Of a stretch of 64,000 nucleotides of DNA, positions 48,802 to 59,008 are shown piece after piece. The notes under the pieces are model-generated. The model was not told the origin of the DNA and searched no databases. It worked only from the letters and a program-made list of their open reading frames with translations. Made by a program: the position numbers and the translations under genes. The stretch's first letter is position 1; the number at the start of each line of letters is the position of its first letter. Source of the DNA: Tricholoma matsutake (taxonomy: Eukaryota; Basidiomycota; Agaricomycetes; Agaricales; Tricholomataceae); contig AP026547.1 in the NCBI GenBank assembly GCA_026075535.2, positions 7,378,001 to 7,442,000 of the forward strand. Reading direction: 5' to 3'.

Positions 48802-50515
48802 GATGCCAAACAGCTCGTGCTGGCAGTGAGTTTTGAGGGTAGATCTCTGACTTGATGTGGCTGCAAATTCCATGAAAAATTCATCAATACTATTGGAAAG
48901 CTGTGAATAAGAGATGATGAATAGGTAAATGAAGATGGTGGGATGTCCCATGGAAGGTATGTATGCTACATGATGACAGGCACCAGAGCTTGGCTTAGCT
49001 CAGATATACTTTGACTGGTTGGCAAAATACATGTATAGTGGCCATACACTGGCATTACCAAAACTTGCAAGGTGTGTAGAGTCAGACCAGAACATGAGGC
49101 CTGCGATAACTTTCCCTAGCTTGCATTCCAGTTCATTGGGTTGCTTCTGAAGATCATCATGTGCCTCAATCCATGCATTACCAGTGTAGACCTCATCAAA
49201 TACATGAGTTTCTGCCTTTGTTTCTGAATGGACATGGATTCACTTGAAGAGGGAGAGGTGGAAATGTTTAGCAGAATCCTCACCCCATGCTTCCTTGAAT
49301 ACTTCAACTAGAGAATGAAAGTGGAGGCCTGGGACTGAAAATTTATGAGGAGGAGGAGACAGCTTGGTTCTTGAGGCCACAGATACTTCTATATCAACTT
49401 TGACCTCCTTTCACCCACCACCAGAAAAGGGATTTGTGTCACTGGAGCTGGCAAAAGCCTTGTCCATCAGTTGATTCTCTCTGTGAGCATTAAATTACCC
49501 CAGCTCCTCTATCTTGAAGTCCAGTGAAGCTAAAACCTCCTGTCTGAGGCATGTAATCTCAGCCTCGGTCTTCTGGGTGCTGCCAGAGTTTGCCCAGTTC
49601 ATGAGTAGATATTTCAACATATTCTTGAAAGGCCAAGGGGCAGGAGGATGAAGCAAGTCATGTGGTTTAGGATACAAAGAAGTATCTCCTGTTCTAAAAT
49701 TTGCTAAGTCATCTGGAGTGATGTGCCTGTCTGGATCATAAGAAGGACAGTGATGGTATTCTCAAAAAACACCAAAACCATTAACCACTGAGCACATGAT
49801 GTCTCGAACATGAAGAATTACCCAATGGATTAAAGGGAGAGGTGTGGGGAGTTGCTGAATGGGTGTAGGGGCAGCTGGCTGTGTATCCTCTATACGCTTG
49901 GGATGGCGATAATTTTGCTTTGGTCTTCCTGATTGTGTTAACATTGGGCCTGCAGGAGACAGAAGTTTAGTCTGAATTAAAGTTGAGCAGAAGCTGTTAG
50001 GTCACCTGGCAACTCCAAAATTGAATCTGAAGGAATACTAGGATTAGGATGGGCTCTATTCAAACTACTGGTAGCAATGTTGGAACAAATGTCAATGGTG
50101 ACTGTGACCTCCTCATGATTCTTTTAAAGAGTGGGGGAGTATAGTAGTGATCAGTGATGACAACCTTTGCAATGGCAAGAAATTGAAGACATACATCAGT
50201 TCTCACTCCTATCCTCTCCTTCCACAACTGAAGACTGGATACAGTTTCCTTTTGAATGACCTTTGCCTTTCTCTGCTCCATCCTAAGAGCCTGAGCAGTT
50301 TTGTAAATGGCACATCCAGCTTGATGTCTTGTGAGTCCAGCCCAGGCAGTGGATGAGAATTGACAGGAGTGAGAGCATATATAGGGTGACATGATAGCAA
50401 GAAGTACTAGTACTAATAGTGTTGGCAAGAATACCATCTGGGGGCACATGGTAATTCTGGGCAAGTAGAAAATGCTGCTTGCAGTGGTCAGCCATTGAGC
50501 AACACTTACTAGCAC
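48802..50515 (-). pseudogene. Plavaka-type transposase, N-terminal part
   Basis: Continues the transposase upstream of the copia insertion (minus strand, so the N-terminus is at high coordinates). Read in order: a C2H2-like finger CSHSC...LTRHQAGC (about 50330-50390), then PSYDPDRHITPDDLANF (about 49690-49750), PAPWPFKNMLKYLLMNW (about 49600-49640), an acidic/serine-rich stretch, FKEAWGE and KHFHL (near 49250-49300), TGNAWIEAHDDLQ, CKLGKVIAGLMFWSDSTHLA (about 49060-49130), SGACHHVAYIPSM (about 48950-48990) and THCQHELF (about 48800-48830). Several in-frame stops separate the pieces; some may mark introns, but the gene is clearly decayed and in addition cut by copia. Confidence 0.8.
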
Positions 50516-51567
50516 CTACTACTCACTGTTCAAAACTTCATGTGGGCCTGCCAAATTGAGGCCTTGAAATGTTGGATTACCCCTTGCGAGTTCAACCAAG
50601 AACAAACATCAAATAATACAGAGTTTTCAGAAATTCTGTGAAATAAAATAAATCAAGAAAAGTCTTAAAATTCAAAATGGGTGTAGCACAGAGGTTTTAC
50701 TGGTGTATGTCTGCTCCTGAGGCCTCTTGAAGGCTTGTGGCAGATAGCCAGCAGTGTATATTATAAGCTTACCAATGATACAATGCTGAAATGTGAGATA
50801 ATTATATAAGTGGGCCCTGGCACTGGGCAAGCTCAGTACATGGGTAGTGGATTCTAGCATGATACCAGTTTACATCTGCATAGAATAAGGTAGAAGGAGG
50901 TAAAAGAAATATAGCAAGTGCTGCAACTGAATGGGTTCATTGAACAAGATGATAAATAATGTGTGTCATCATATGCATGGCCCAGGCCATATGTAGCAGA
51001 TGCTGGATGGAAATGCTGTGCTCCACATTCTGTAACCTAAGAGTTGCAGATATAAGGACTCAAGAGGTTTTAGAAGGCAACAAATGCTGAAGAGGGGATA
51101 CACACTTTAACTTCTCAGAGCAGCCACCTGCACAGTGCATACCTTTGCCACAACACTCCTTTGCTGCAACACTCCTCCTACATAGAACCTTGCAAGTGAC
51201 CTGGCAGACACCATTCCTGTGTAGCCGCCATGTGTTGCAAGTGTCTAGAAGATTTCGCATCCATGTATAATGCAGGGCTTGGTACTTGGTAAGTTTGGGT
51301 TGATTCCTCAAAATTTATGGGAGTGGATCAGTCCCAACATTGAATAATGGGTTCAGAGATCACATACACACTTTCATCTGCTGAGAAACCCTACTACATG
51401 CAACTGTTAGCATACATATCCGGCATCATACAACATACACAGGTGGAATGGGGGAGGGTAAGGTGAGAGACATGCCTGATGTAGAGGTGGGAATAAAGCA
51501 GATGAGATATGGGTGTCCTGTTGAGGGGCAGGAACAGAATCTGCTCATTGCTGGTGGCTGTGATACA
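50516..51567. other. Region upstream of the Plavaka transposase, nothing recognised
   Basis: About 1 kb. A minus-strand frame at 51060-51311 is cysteine-rich (NGVCQVTCKVLCRRS...ECCGKGMHCAGGCS), but I cannot assign it. It may belong to the transposon's non-coding end. Terminal inverted repeats of the Plavaka element were not identified. Confidence 0.3.
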
Positions 51568-51598
51568 TCATGTGATGATCCCAAAGTGTGATAACACA
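51568..51598 (+). repeat. LTR-like direct repeat, copy A
   Basis: A 31-bp identity with 53488-53518, including TGTGATGATCCCAAAGTG and GATAACACA. It begins TG and has the CCC-AAAGTG-GATAACACA pattern common at the start of basidiomycete LTRs. Weak similarity continues about 25 bp beyond, then is lost. Probably a truncated LTR. Confidence 0.55.
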
Positions 51599-51719
51599 CT
51601 TTGACGCTGCTGGCAGTGTGCCAACAATTGTAACGTAGATGAATGCATCTGCACTACTTGGGCATCATTTTCTAGTCAACAAGAAGGTGTACACCATAGC
51701 TACCAGTAGTTCATCTTCC

Positions 51720-52390
51720 TTCCCACCCATCCCTTGCAGCACTTCTCCTGACCAGAAATCTAGTAGTGTAATTTGATGCTTGTTCAAGTGTCCCTTTTGA
51801 TCCCTTGACTTTACTTTAGACCACTCTGCAGGCAGGCAGCAGTTAGCTGGTATAACATCCTCTGCTAGCGTGAACCCAGAAAATCTCTGCAGGAGACGGA
51901 CAAGGAAGAATGGCACTTCATGATATGTGAACTATAGGATGGGTGATCAATATGAAATATGAATTTGGCAGTATGAGCTAGAAGATACTCACTTGTTGTC
52001 CAAGACATATCCTTGGACCTGCATTATATGAATGGATTAGGGACTAGGTATTTTCCCAGTCTCTCATTGATGAATCAGTCTGGATGAAAGTTATGTGCTA
52101 CAAAGCTGAAATAAGACAATTAGATATGAAAGGGAAATGCAGGATCACACCATCAGGACCCCATAGATCTGTTCAGTGATGCATGATAAAGATGCTGTAT
52201 CCACATCTGAATACAACCTATGTCAAACACTGCCCTGCGATCCTCAGAGAATTGAAATGCACATCTTGTTGGGAGGAATGTAGATTGGTTTCTGTCCAGG
52301 GGTAGTGGATGGGAGGACTGTTGCATTGTTTGGCATCCTGAGATTGCAAAGAAATTGGTGAATTAGCTGTCCTGCAATAAAACATGGCAA
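51720..52390 (-). pseudogene. Cytochrome P450 fragment (CYP63-like C-terminal part)
   Basis: Read on the minus strand: NLRMPNNATVLPSTTPG then KPIYIPPNK (about 52270-52360), DLWGPD (about 52150-52175) followed by an intron-like GTGTGA...TTTCAG, HNFHPD-stop-FINERLGKYLVPNPFI (about 52030-52085), the heme-ligand motif NAGPRICLGQQ (about 51993-52025), another intron-like spacer, and FTYHEVPFFLVRLLQRF with FTLAEDVIP (about 51830-51915). The order matches membrane-bound fungal P450s, with the heme cysteine kept. It is broken by an in-frame TGA, by a deletion just before NAGPR that removes the FxPF residues and shifts frame, and by loss of the whole N-terminal half. The retained introns argue against retroposition. 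CYP63 is my best family guess, not certain. Confidence 0.75.
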
Positions 52391-52399
52391 AAAGATATG

Positions 52400-53019
52400 T
52401 ACCATCCATTGACTGGCCTGTATTTTCTAGCACATTCCTTGCATTCACCATGCCAGTCTGAAGATCTGCAAGGACTTTTGTTGTACCTCCTGGCATAAGA
52501 GACGTTCAATGGTTCAGAGAAGGCAGCGCCTGAAGGGAGGTTGAAGGTGTTTTGGTATCCATTGGAGACAGTTTGTTTGAAGAAGATGGGCGCAGAGTTG
52601 AAGGTTGACTAGGGCCCCTGCATTGCCTATGAGCATCATCATTGAATAACAATAGGGCATGGATAGTTGGATGTAAAAAGTGGATGGGGACAGCAGATTA
52701 AAGGGTAGTACCAACCTACAGATGCAATGGGAGTACCTGGTGAGAAAAGCACGATGAGAAGGAGAAATACAAGAAAATGATAAACATATGACTTAGAGTT
52801 CTCATTGGACTTGATGCTCATTTGTACATAGTTGGACTGGTGGGGCTTACTCCAAATGTCATCGGGATGCTTTGGAAGTGGAAGACTAGAATCTGGACCA
52901 ACAATTCCATGTGGAATGTCATAGCTTGACTGCCTTTTCACTTTGGCAGATGTAGATGTGGCAGGTGTGTATGAGGATGGTGGGGAAGTAGGTGATGTCA
53001 TATCGTCAGAGAAATCCAA
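52400..53019 (-). pseudogene. Fragment of an unidentified single-pass membrane protein
   Basis: Starts with an ATG at 53019 and a Ser/Thr/Pro-rich tail (TSPTSPPSSYTPATSTSAKV), then DDIWSKPHQSNYVQMS, a clear membrane helix YVYHFLVFLLLIVLF (about 52743-52790), and after a frame break NGYQNTFNLPSGAAF, NVSYARRYNKSPC and SSDWHGECKECARKYRP (about 52400-52590). The topology would be a cytoplasmic tail, one helix and an exposed Cys-containing part. I do not recognise the family. It runs directly into the P450 fragment on the same strand, making a chimera. Confidence 0.45.
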
Positions 53020-53487
53020 TGGAAGTGGACATGGACCACATAGAATTTGATCTTCTAGAGAGTGTAGTTGTGCCTGCTAATGTCTAATAGTATGTTTCAG
53101 TGGACATTTGGTTATGGATAGCCACTGTTGTGGGTCAGCTCCAACTTCACAGTAACAGTGGCTGGGTTGCTTACCTGAATCATCAAGAGAGAAAGAAGGG
53201 CTGTGCATGGAGCAAATAGAATTGCGTGAGGAAGGCCTCCACAGAGAGTGGTCTCACACAAGCTTGTGAGGTAAAAGACCTCTGTTGATTGTAGCACTTG
53301 TACTACTAGAGGAATGTGAATGGCCAGGACTTGAAGACATAAAAAGGTTAAAGGAAGCTGGAAGAATTGACAGTGATTAACTTGGTGAATTCATTGGCCT
53401 ATATTACATGTACAGATATCAAGCGAAACTGAAACAAGCTTGACTTGGGTTGGAGTCACAACCTGGCAGTCCCTCAGTTGCAATATG

Positions 53488-53518
53488 TCATGTGATGATC
53501 CCAAAGTGTGATAACACA
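53488..53518 (+). repeat. LTR-like direct repeat, copy B
   Basis: Same 31 bp as copy A at 51568-51598 and same orientation. If it is an LTR start, the LTR may extend to about 53821, where CCTCCAACA is followed by GTTGGTGCTTGAG, which could be a primer-binding site. That end is a guess. Confidence 0.5.
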
Positions 53519-53880
53519 TATTGACTCCACTGGACCAGTGCTGGGTTGGCAAGTTAGCATTCAGGTGACTGGTCATTAATGTCACGGTTGACTGAACAGT
53601 GAACACTGGAGAATCTGTGAGTCAGTTTGATTTGCATCAGTCAGCAGATGACAGAAACTTGATAAACAGGTGCTAGTCCACTGGGAACACCAGCAGCAAC
53701 TTCACATCACCACTCTGACTCACTCATTTCCTCTGTGGTCCTAATGATCACCAAGATTTGTTGTAGTAAGTTCTCAATGTTATTTTTTGATGTGTTCTAC
53801 TCAACACTATTCCCCTCCAACAGTTGGTGCTTGAGTAAAAGCAAAGTTGTTACCCTACATTGACCAAGCACCATGTTACA

Positions 53881-54432
53881 CAGGCAGTCCCACTTGTGCT
53901 TTCATTATTGTCAAATGTCCCTACACCCAAGTAACCACTGGCATGCCTGCATGAGTCAATGCTGGGAACAGCCCCAATTTTGAACTCCCAATCTATGAGC
54001 CTGGTCTTGTCGATGTCATTCAGATAGCTAGGGGTCGCAACTTTTCTTCTCTACCAATGTTGATAAGGGAATTGAAGAGGCTGATCTCATCTTCATCAGT
54101 GTCAACACACCTACCAAAAAGAGTGGTGTGTGTGCCAGATCTGCAGCCAATGTCAAGTTTGTCAGGTTTCTCTCATTGGGTTTCTTATTAAGCATGCATT
54201 TTTTTGTTTAGTTATGTCAAGTGTGCCCAAGACAGGTTGCAAACATAGTCAATTCATGTAATTTTTTTTGCATGGAAAAATCAACAGTGCCATTCTGCAT
54301 GAGTCTATGTGCACCATTCTTAGCGGACTGCCATCGCTGATCTGTCCAAGCCCAACCATGTCTTTATTGGTTTGCTCTAGACACCAGAGGGCAAGAATGC
54401 ATGCAATGCGCTAGCCACGGTCTACATGGTCT
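53881..54432 (+). pseudogene. UDP-glucose 6-dehydrogenase fragment
   Basis: The protein-level match to UDP-glucose dehydrogenase (the enzyme that oxidises UDP-glucose to UDP-glucuronate) is strong but broken. PNFELPIYEPGLVDVIQ and ARGRN (about 53970-54030) read in one frame. After a one-base loss near 54034 comes TNVDKGIEEADLIFISVNT then PTKKSG. An intron-like GTTTCT...GTTTAG spacer follows (about 54168-54222), then a piece with EKSTVPF, and finally AIADLSKPNHVFIGLL-stop-TPEGKNACNALATVY (about 54325-54432), where a TAG replaces the Gln codon expected before TPEG. The catalytic-cysteine half of the enzyme is absent. Retention of an intron-like gap suggests a DNA-level copy, not a retrocopy. 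Confidence 0.8.
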
Positions 54433-54505
54433 ACGTTTCTCAGTCTTAACTCATGTGTCTTCTCAGTCTTAAACACCAATATGTAATTCCCCCCCCTAGT
54501 ACAGA

Positions 54506-55807
54506 TCAAATCCTCACCTTCAGCCTCTGGTAGAGAAATCCTCTATGGGCATAAATGAATGCAAGTGCATTATGCAAGCTCACGTCAGTCCACATTACCA
54601 TGTCAGCCTCATGATCTGACCAAAGTCCCAAACTGACAAAGCGTATCCCAATTGCAGAATGAATGATTGACTTCAACCAGCCAAGATCAGCAATCATGCC
54701 AGCATTAATGGGTATGGTGCAGTGAGACCAGGATTTTCCACTGATTTTGCAGTACATCTCAGTTAAAGCTGGATGCCCCCAAGGTAGCACATTCAGCATC
54801 CAGTTGATCTGGCCAGCTAGATGTTGCCATGATTGGAGCATCAGTGTGTGTGCTGGAGTGTTCAGGAAAAGCTCAATCTTAGAGATGACATCAGAGATGG
54901 AGGTCAGTGACAAGGAGATACTCCCAGCATTAATGTCCACCTAGAACCCGATTATCTTAATGGCTTCTCCATGTTCTTGCTTGCAATCTTCAAAAGGACA
55001 GGCAATTGCCTCCCAAAGCAACAGCAGCTGAACTTGACAGTGAGGATGCAGTTTTCCATGGTAACAAATGAGGTTGTCAATGTAATCCCAACTGAAGAAA
55101 TTGTCCATGTAGACATGCAGGCCATCTATCCCAAGTTTTTTGATGCTGAGCCAACATAAGAGCCTAGATATGGCACACCAACAACAAGGAGATGCCCGGT
55201 TGCCAAAGACCAGACATCTTACAATGAACAGCTTACCCTCGATCTTCACCACTTGACAAAGCTGAAAAATGGGATGAGCTGGCAAATTAAGGAAGGCAGA
55301 CACAATGTCAGATTTGAAAGTAACCAGACGTTTTCCCAGGTTCACAGCTCGAGCATCATGAAGTGTCTGGCCAAAAGTCCTCATATTGTTGTACTTGACT
55401 TTGGCTTCTGAATGAGGAATGTTATCATTAATTCCAGAGTGAGAGTGGTCTGTGACAACATGTGGCTTCTTGTTTTGCCAGACCACGAACATTGGTGAGA
55501 CCTTCATTCCAGGTAGAAGTTCAGTGTTTTCCAAAGATGCGGACCATCACCCTGCAGTGATCTCCTGGTCATGAAAGGCTCAAATGGCTTTTGCATCATC
55601 AGGGTCGCAGTCATAACTTGGGATGACTTCCTCAAGCTTGACTTTCCAAAGCTCGACTTTCCATTTGCCCTCGTCAAAAGGCCAGAAACCCTCACACAGG
55701 CCTTTCATGACCAATTTTACAAAGGGCTGGTTTGGGTGGTCAGTCAATAGCAATTCAAATTTGTCGATGTCAAAAGGTGTCTCAACTTTGATTGTGTCGC
55801 CTAACAA
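54506..55807 (-). pseudogene. YR-type (DIRS/Ngaro-like) retrotransposon reverse transcriptase/RNase H
   Basis: Two abutting minus frames (55534-54941 and 54940-54506) plus an N-terminal piece (55807-55580, NQPFVKLVMKGLCEGFWPFDEGKW) form an RT of the kind found in agaricomycete tyrosine-recombinase retrotransposons. Motifs: PGMKVSPMFVVWQNKKPHVV, VTDHSHSGINDNIP, LVTFKSDIVSAFLNLPAHP, VFGNRASP, HVYMDNFFSWD, then QHLAGQINWMLNVLPWGHPAL and MVMWTDVSLHNALAF (RNase H-like). The catalytic box reads YMDN where YMDD is expected, so the enzyme is probably dead. No tyrosine recombinase was found downstream; the family label rests on resemblance of the RT. Confidence 0.75.
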
Positions 55808-56114
55808 GTGAAGAGCCTCTTGGATCTTTGGGTCATCTAAGAGATGTCAAGGTGGAGAAGGCAAGGCAGGTGCCATCTCAGTATACAGTGCAGATGGTGA
55901 AGTATGTCTATTGTCACTGTCTGACCATACAAGTCCTCAACAAAATTGAGGGGGTTCTAAAATGTCTGTCACTTTACATTTCAATGAAGCAGCTGTCCCA
56001 CCCAACAGCTGAGGTCCTTTCTCGAGTAATGTAGATACAACACCCTGAGACTCCACCAACTCAGACTCAAGATTGAGATTGGAGTGCCACGGTGCATTGT
56101 TTATTGTCTTTTGC

Positions 56115-56969
56115 TCAGTGTCCTTTGCCACAAATGAAGCAAACACCATGCTTTTGGCGATTTGGGCAAACTTTGGATTTGCATGCACCATAACTCCAAT
56201 TCCAGCAAGGAACATCGACATGCTTCTGGTTCCCTCCTGAAGAAGATGGCTGAGATGATGGGCCTTGCTTGTTTGACTGAGGAATGCTTGGCAAACTGGG
56301 TGACAGCATCTGAGCAAGAAGCAGGGAATTGAGTTGTGTCCAGTCATCGAGATGAAAAGGCTTTCTCAAATACTTGTCATGAACTTGGACATTGAACAAG
56401 ATGGTGGCCAGAGGATTCACTGGAGTGGCTCAAAATAGGTCCATAACAATTTTCTGATAGTCTCTGAGTTTGTCCTCATGATGAGGAAAGAAAAAGGCCA
56501 TGCCTGAAGACCAAGCACCAAAAACCTGAATCCAATCAGCTTCTGTACAAAGTGGGCACTTCGAGAAAGCTTGATCCTTTTTGACAAGTGCATAGCCTGC
56601 TCCAAAATCCTTTGGATTGTCATGGTGGTCATAACCCTTGTCCATCGATGCAAAGATTTTCAAAATTGATGTAAGAATCAAGGAGAATCTTGCACCAGAA
56701 GGTTTGAGGGAGCGGATCCCTGACCAGAGCAAACTGCACTTTGTTGACGAGGATGTCTTGAATGTTCTGGGGACTAAAGACTGAAAGAAGCTCCTGAGTC
56801 TTTTCCAAGTGAGAGTCAGACATGACAGGAGCTGACAACCTGGCCAAATGGGGTGCTTTGCAAGCATGGAGGCTGGAATAGCCCCCTTACCAGTGGATAG
56901 TCCAAGGAGAGTCAGCTTGTTGGAGAGGGTCCCATCAGCAACTCTAGCAGCTCCCAAAGGCTTCCTCAC
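56115..56969 (-). pseudogene. Gag-like ORF of the YR-type retrotransposon
   Basis: One minus frame from 56969 to beyond 56115, interrupted by TGA at 56432-56430 and again at 56117-56115. It contains FGAGYALVKKDQAF, TEADWIQVFGAW, HHEDKLRDYQKIVMDLF, KPFHLDDWTQLN, and a Cys/His zinc knuckle CWNWSYGACKSKVC...HGVCFICGKGH, followed after the second stop by AKDNKQC. This is the nucleocapsid-like protein that usually precedes the RT in these agaricomycete elements. Both stops fall where homologues would have Arg. Confidence 0.7.
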
Positions 56970-57167
56970 CTATATATAAAAATTCAGAGTCCACCTAGGT
57001 GAACTTTGTTTTCTGCTAAACTATCTCAACTTGAGTATGCAGCAGAGGCCCTGAGACTTTCTCAAGCTCAGGACACAATCTATATATAACCAGAAATATT
57101 AGATTCAAGACATTATTCCTCAGTCTAACATAACCTCATTCTCAATAAATTGAGACCTCAGAACTGA

Positions 57168-57767
57168 TTATGGTAGCAACCATAACGTGTAACACGGGGA
57201 AAAAAATTGCCTAATTACCAATGCGTAATGCGTAACAACAGCTGAGTTGCTTGATATTTTAAATAGTGGTTTTTTGGGTGTAAACAACAAGCACTCGTCA
57301 AGGCTTTGGCCTGGGGTGATTAATTGATTGGTTGCCAGTGGATGGTAATGGCACTGCTCATTTTTCTGTCTTTTGTGGGATCTGTGCCCAGCAGCCTTTG
57401 CTGCACAGATCAGCCTTTCTACCCAAGCTGAGCACACCATGTTCTGACTGCTGGGGTCCTCACAAATGACTTTTTTGATGAATGGTATGATTGCCTCCAG
57501 TGTATCCCCTCATTCACAAAGATTGATCTCCCCAGTTTTGCTCTTACAGGTTTCAAACACAGTCTCGAGATTGCAGGAAAAGGCACCATACAGCCCTTGA
57601 TCCTCAACATCAGAAGGGTCAAGCCAAAAGTTATTGGGAGGGTTTAGTGGGAGTGTATCTGGGAGGTATTTTAGAAGCTTTGTAAGGTGTTTAACATGAG
57701 CATCCATTTCGGCAGGAACACCAATGCCAGCATATTTTGGTTTGTGCATGTCAGACATAGTAGACAA
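57168..57767 (-). pseudogene. ORF inside the TA/TIR element, one in-frame TGA
   Basis: The minus frame starts at ATG 57767 and continues past a single TGA at 57512-57510 to a stop at the left terminus. The text reads like a real protein: GVPAEMDAHVKHLTKLLKYL, PLNPPNNFWLDPSDVEDQGL, NLETVFETCKSKTGEI, then after the stop GDTLEAIIPFIKKV, AWVERLICAAKAAGHRSHKR and SNSAVVTHYALVIRQFF. I recall similar text in mushroom repeat proteins but cannot name a family or catalytic motif. No DDE triad is visible. It may be a captured or truncated piece of a larger gene. Confidence 0.55.
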
Positions 57768-57956
57768 AAAGGAACTCTAGTATACCTCCAAAAATTTTCA
57801 CTCCATTTTATTGCAAATCCAATGCAAATCTGCCACCCAAAATGTAATGTGCCGCTCGGGAGTTGCCTAATTTTCCACCATAATGCGTAATGATAGGCTT
57901 GGTTGCTAACTTTTCACCCTAACCCCAGCATAATGTACCGGGGCTGGTTGCTACCA
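57171..57956. mobile_element. 786-bp TIR element with TA target duplication carrying one ORF
   Basis: The perfect 12-bp inverted termini TGGTAGCAACCA (57171-57182) and TGGTTGCTACCA (57945-57956) are flanked by TA on both sides (57169-57170 and 57957-57958). Nearly the whole length on the minus strand is one frame (see separate entry). Short size, simple termini and TA duplication suggest a non-autonomous element moved by a Tc1/mariner or PiggyBac-like enzyme, which is inference. It lies just upstream of the YR gag relic. Confidence 0.75.
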
Positions 57957-59008
57957 TACAATCAGTTACAGTATGTGAAATTAAGATAAGGTTGTCTAGG
58001 GTTGTCTTCTGAAGGTTGTCCATCAGCATCCATCAGAGTTTGTGGAAGCATGCGATGACCACAGTACTTCAGGCTGTTAGCCTGTTGCCCATTTAATCCT
58101 TTGTTGTATGCGACATGAGCAATTTGCAAACCTACAAAAATCATTTTCTTTCTCATCTGCCTGTACTCTCTGCCACTTTGAGGCTACCAGGTTCTGGATT
58201 CCTTTTTTTTAAGGTTTGAAATCCTTGCAGTGTTAATTTTATGCTTTGCCCCCATGCAACCGGCATGTTAAAGAGGGCCACGCAATCTTCAAGCAACGCG
58301 ACATGCCATCAGGACATGATTTTGAGAAAATTGATTTCACTATGTACTTGTCCAGTTGGGCCATGGCTATGCCTGGCATGAATGAGTCCTCACTTCATGG
58401 ACTCTTTTTTCTTTAGTCTGCAATTATTTTCAACTGACTCCCATTGTGCCACTGAAAAGATGCATAGGATACCAAGATGAACAGGAAGGCAAGGCTCGAA
58501 CAAAGTTAAGTAGGATGGAATTGAAAGATGAAATGAGCCATGAAAATGCCTTCCTGTCTTCTTAGATTAGTCTTTAAAAAAACTCACCTATCCTGATCGT
58601 ATGCACTATTTTTGGTTACCAAGATTGATGATGACATAAGTGGCAAATAACTTGTTTAGTTACCAGAGATGACATCTGGGCTTTTTGGACCTCCTGGTCA
58701 ATCAGCGTTAATCGGTGTTCTTGTAAAATCTTTGTAGTATTGCCTTGACTTCAGATGTTGAATTTTAACCTATTCCTTAACTCAAAAATTAAGTTTTTTA
58801 AAGTGCCCTGAACAGCCAAGCTCTACAAGGACAGCCCATTTGACCAGGATTATGCTTCCTGAGACAATAAAACTACCATGGAACCACTGCAAAATGGCGG
58901 TGATGGTTGGCAAAAAGAAGGCCAAAACAAACAGAGGCCAATACAGCCCACACAGAATGGCAATTGCTCAATGGAAGTTCAGGGACATCTTGTAGCTGGG
59001 TGCTAATG
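57957..59008. other. Interspersed non-coding sequence, nothing recognised
   Basis: About 1 kb between two small TIR elements, with AT-rich low-complexity patches (for example a T-run at 58203-58210). No coding resemblance on either strand. Confidence 0.35.
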
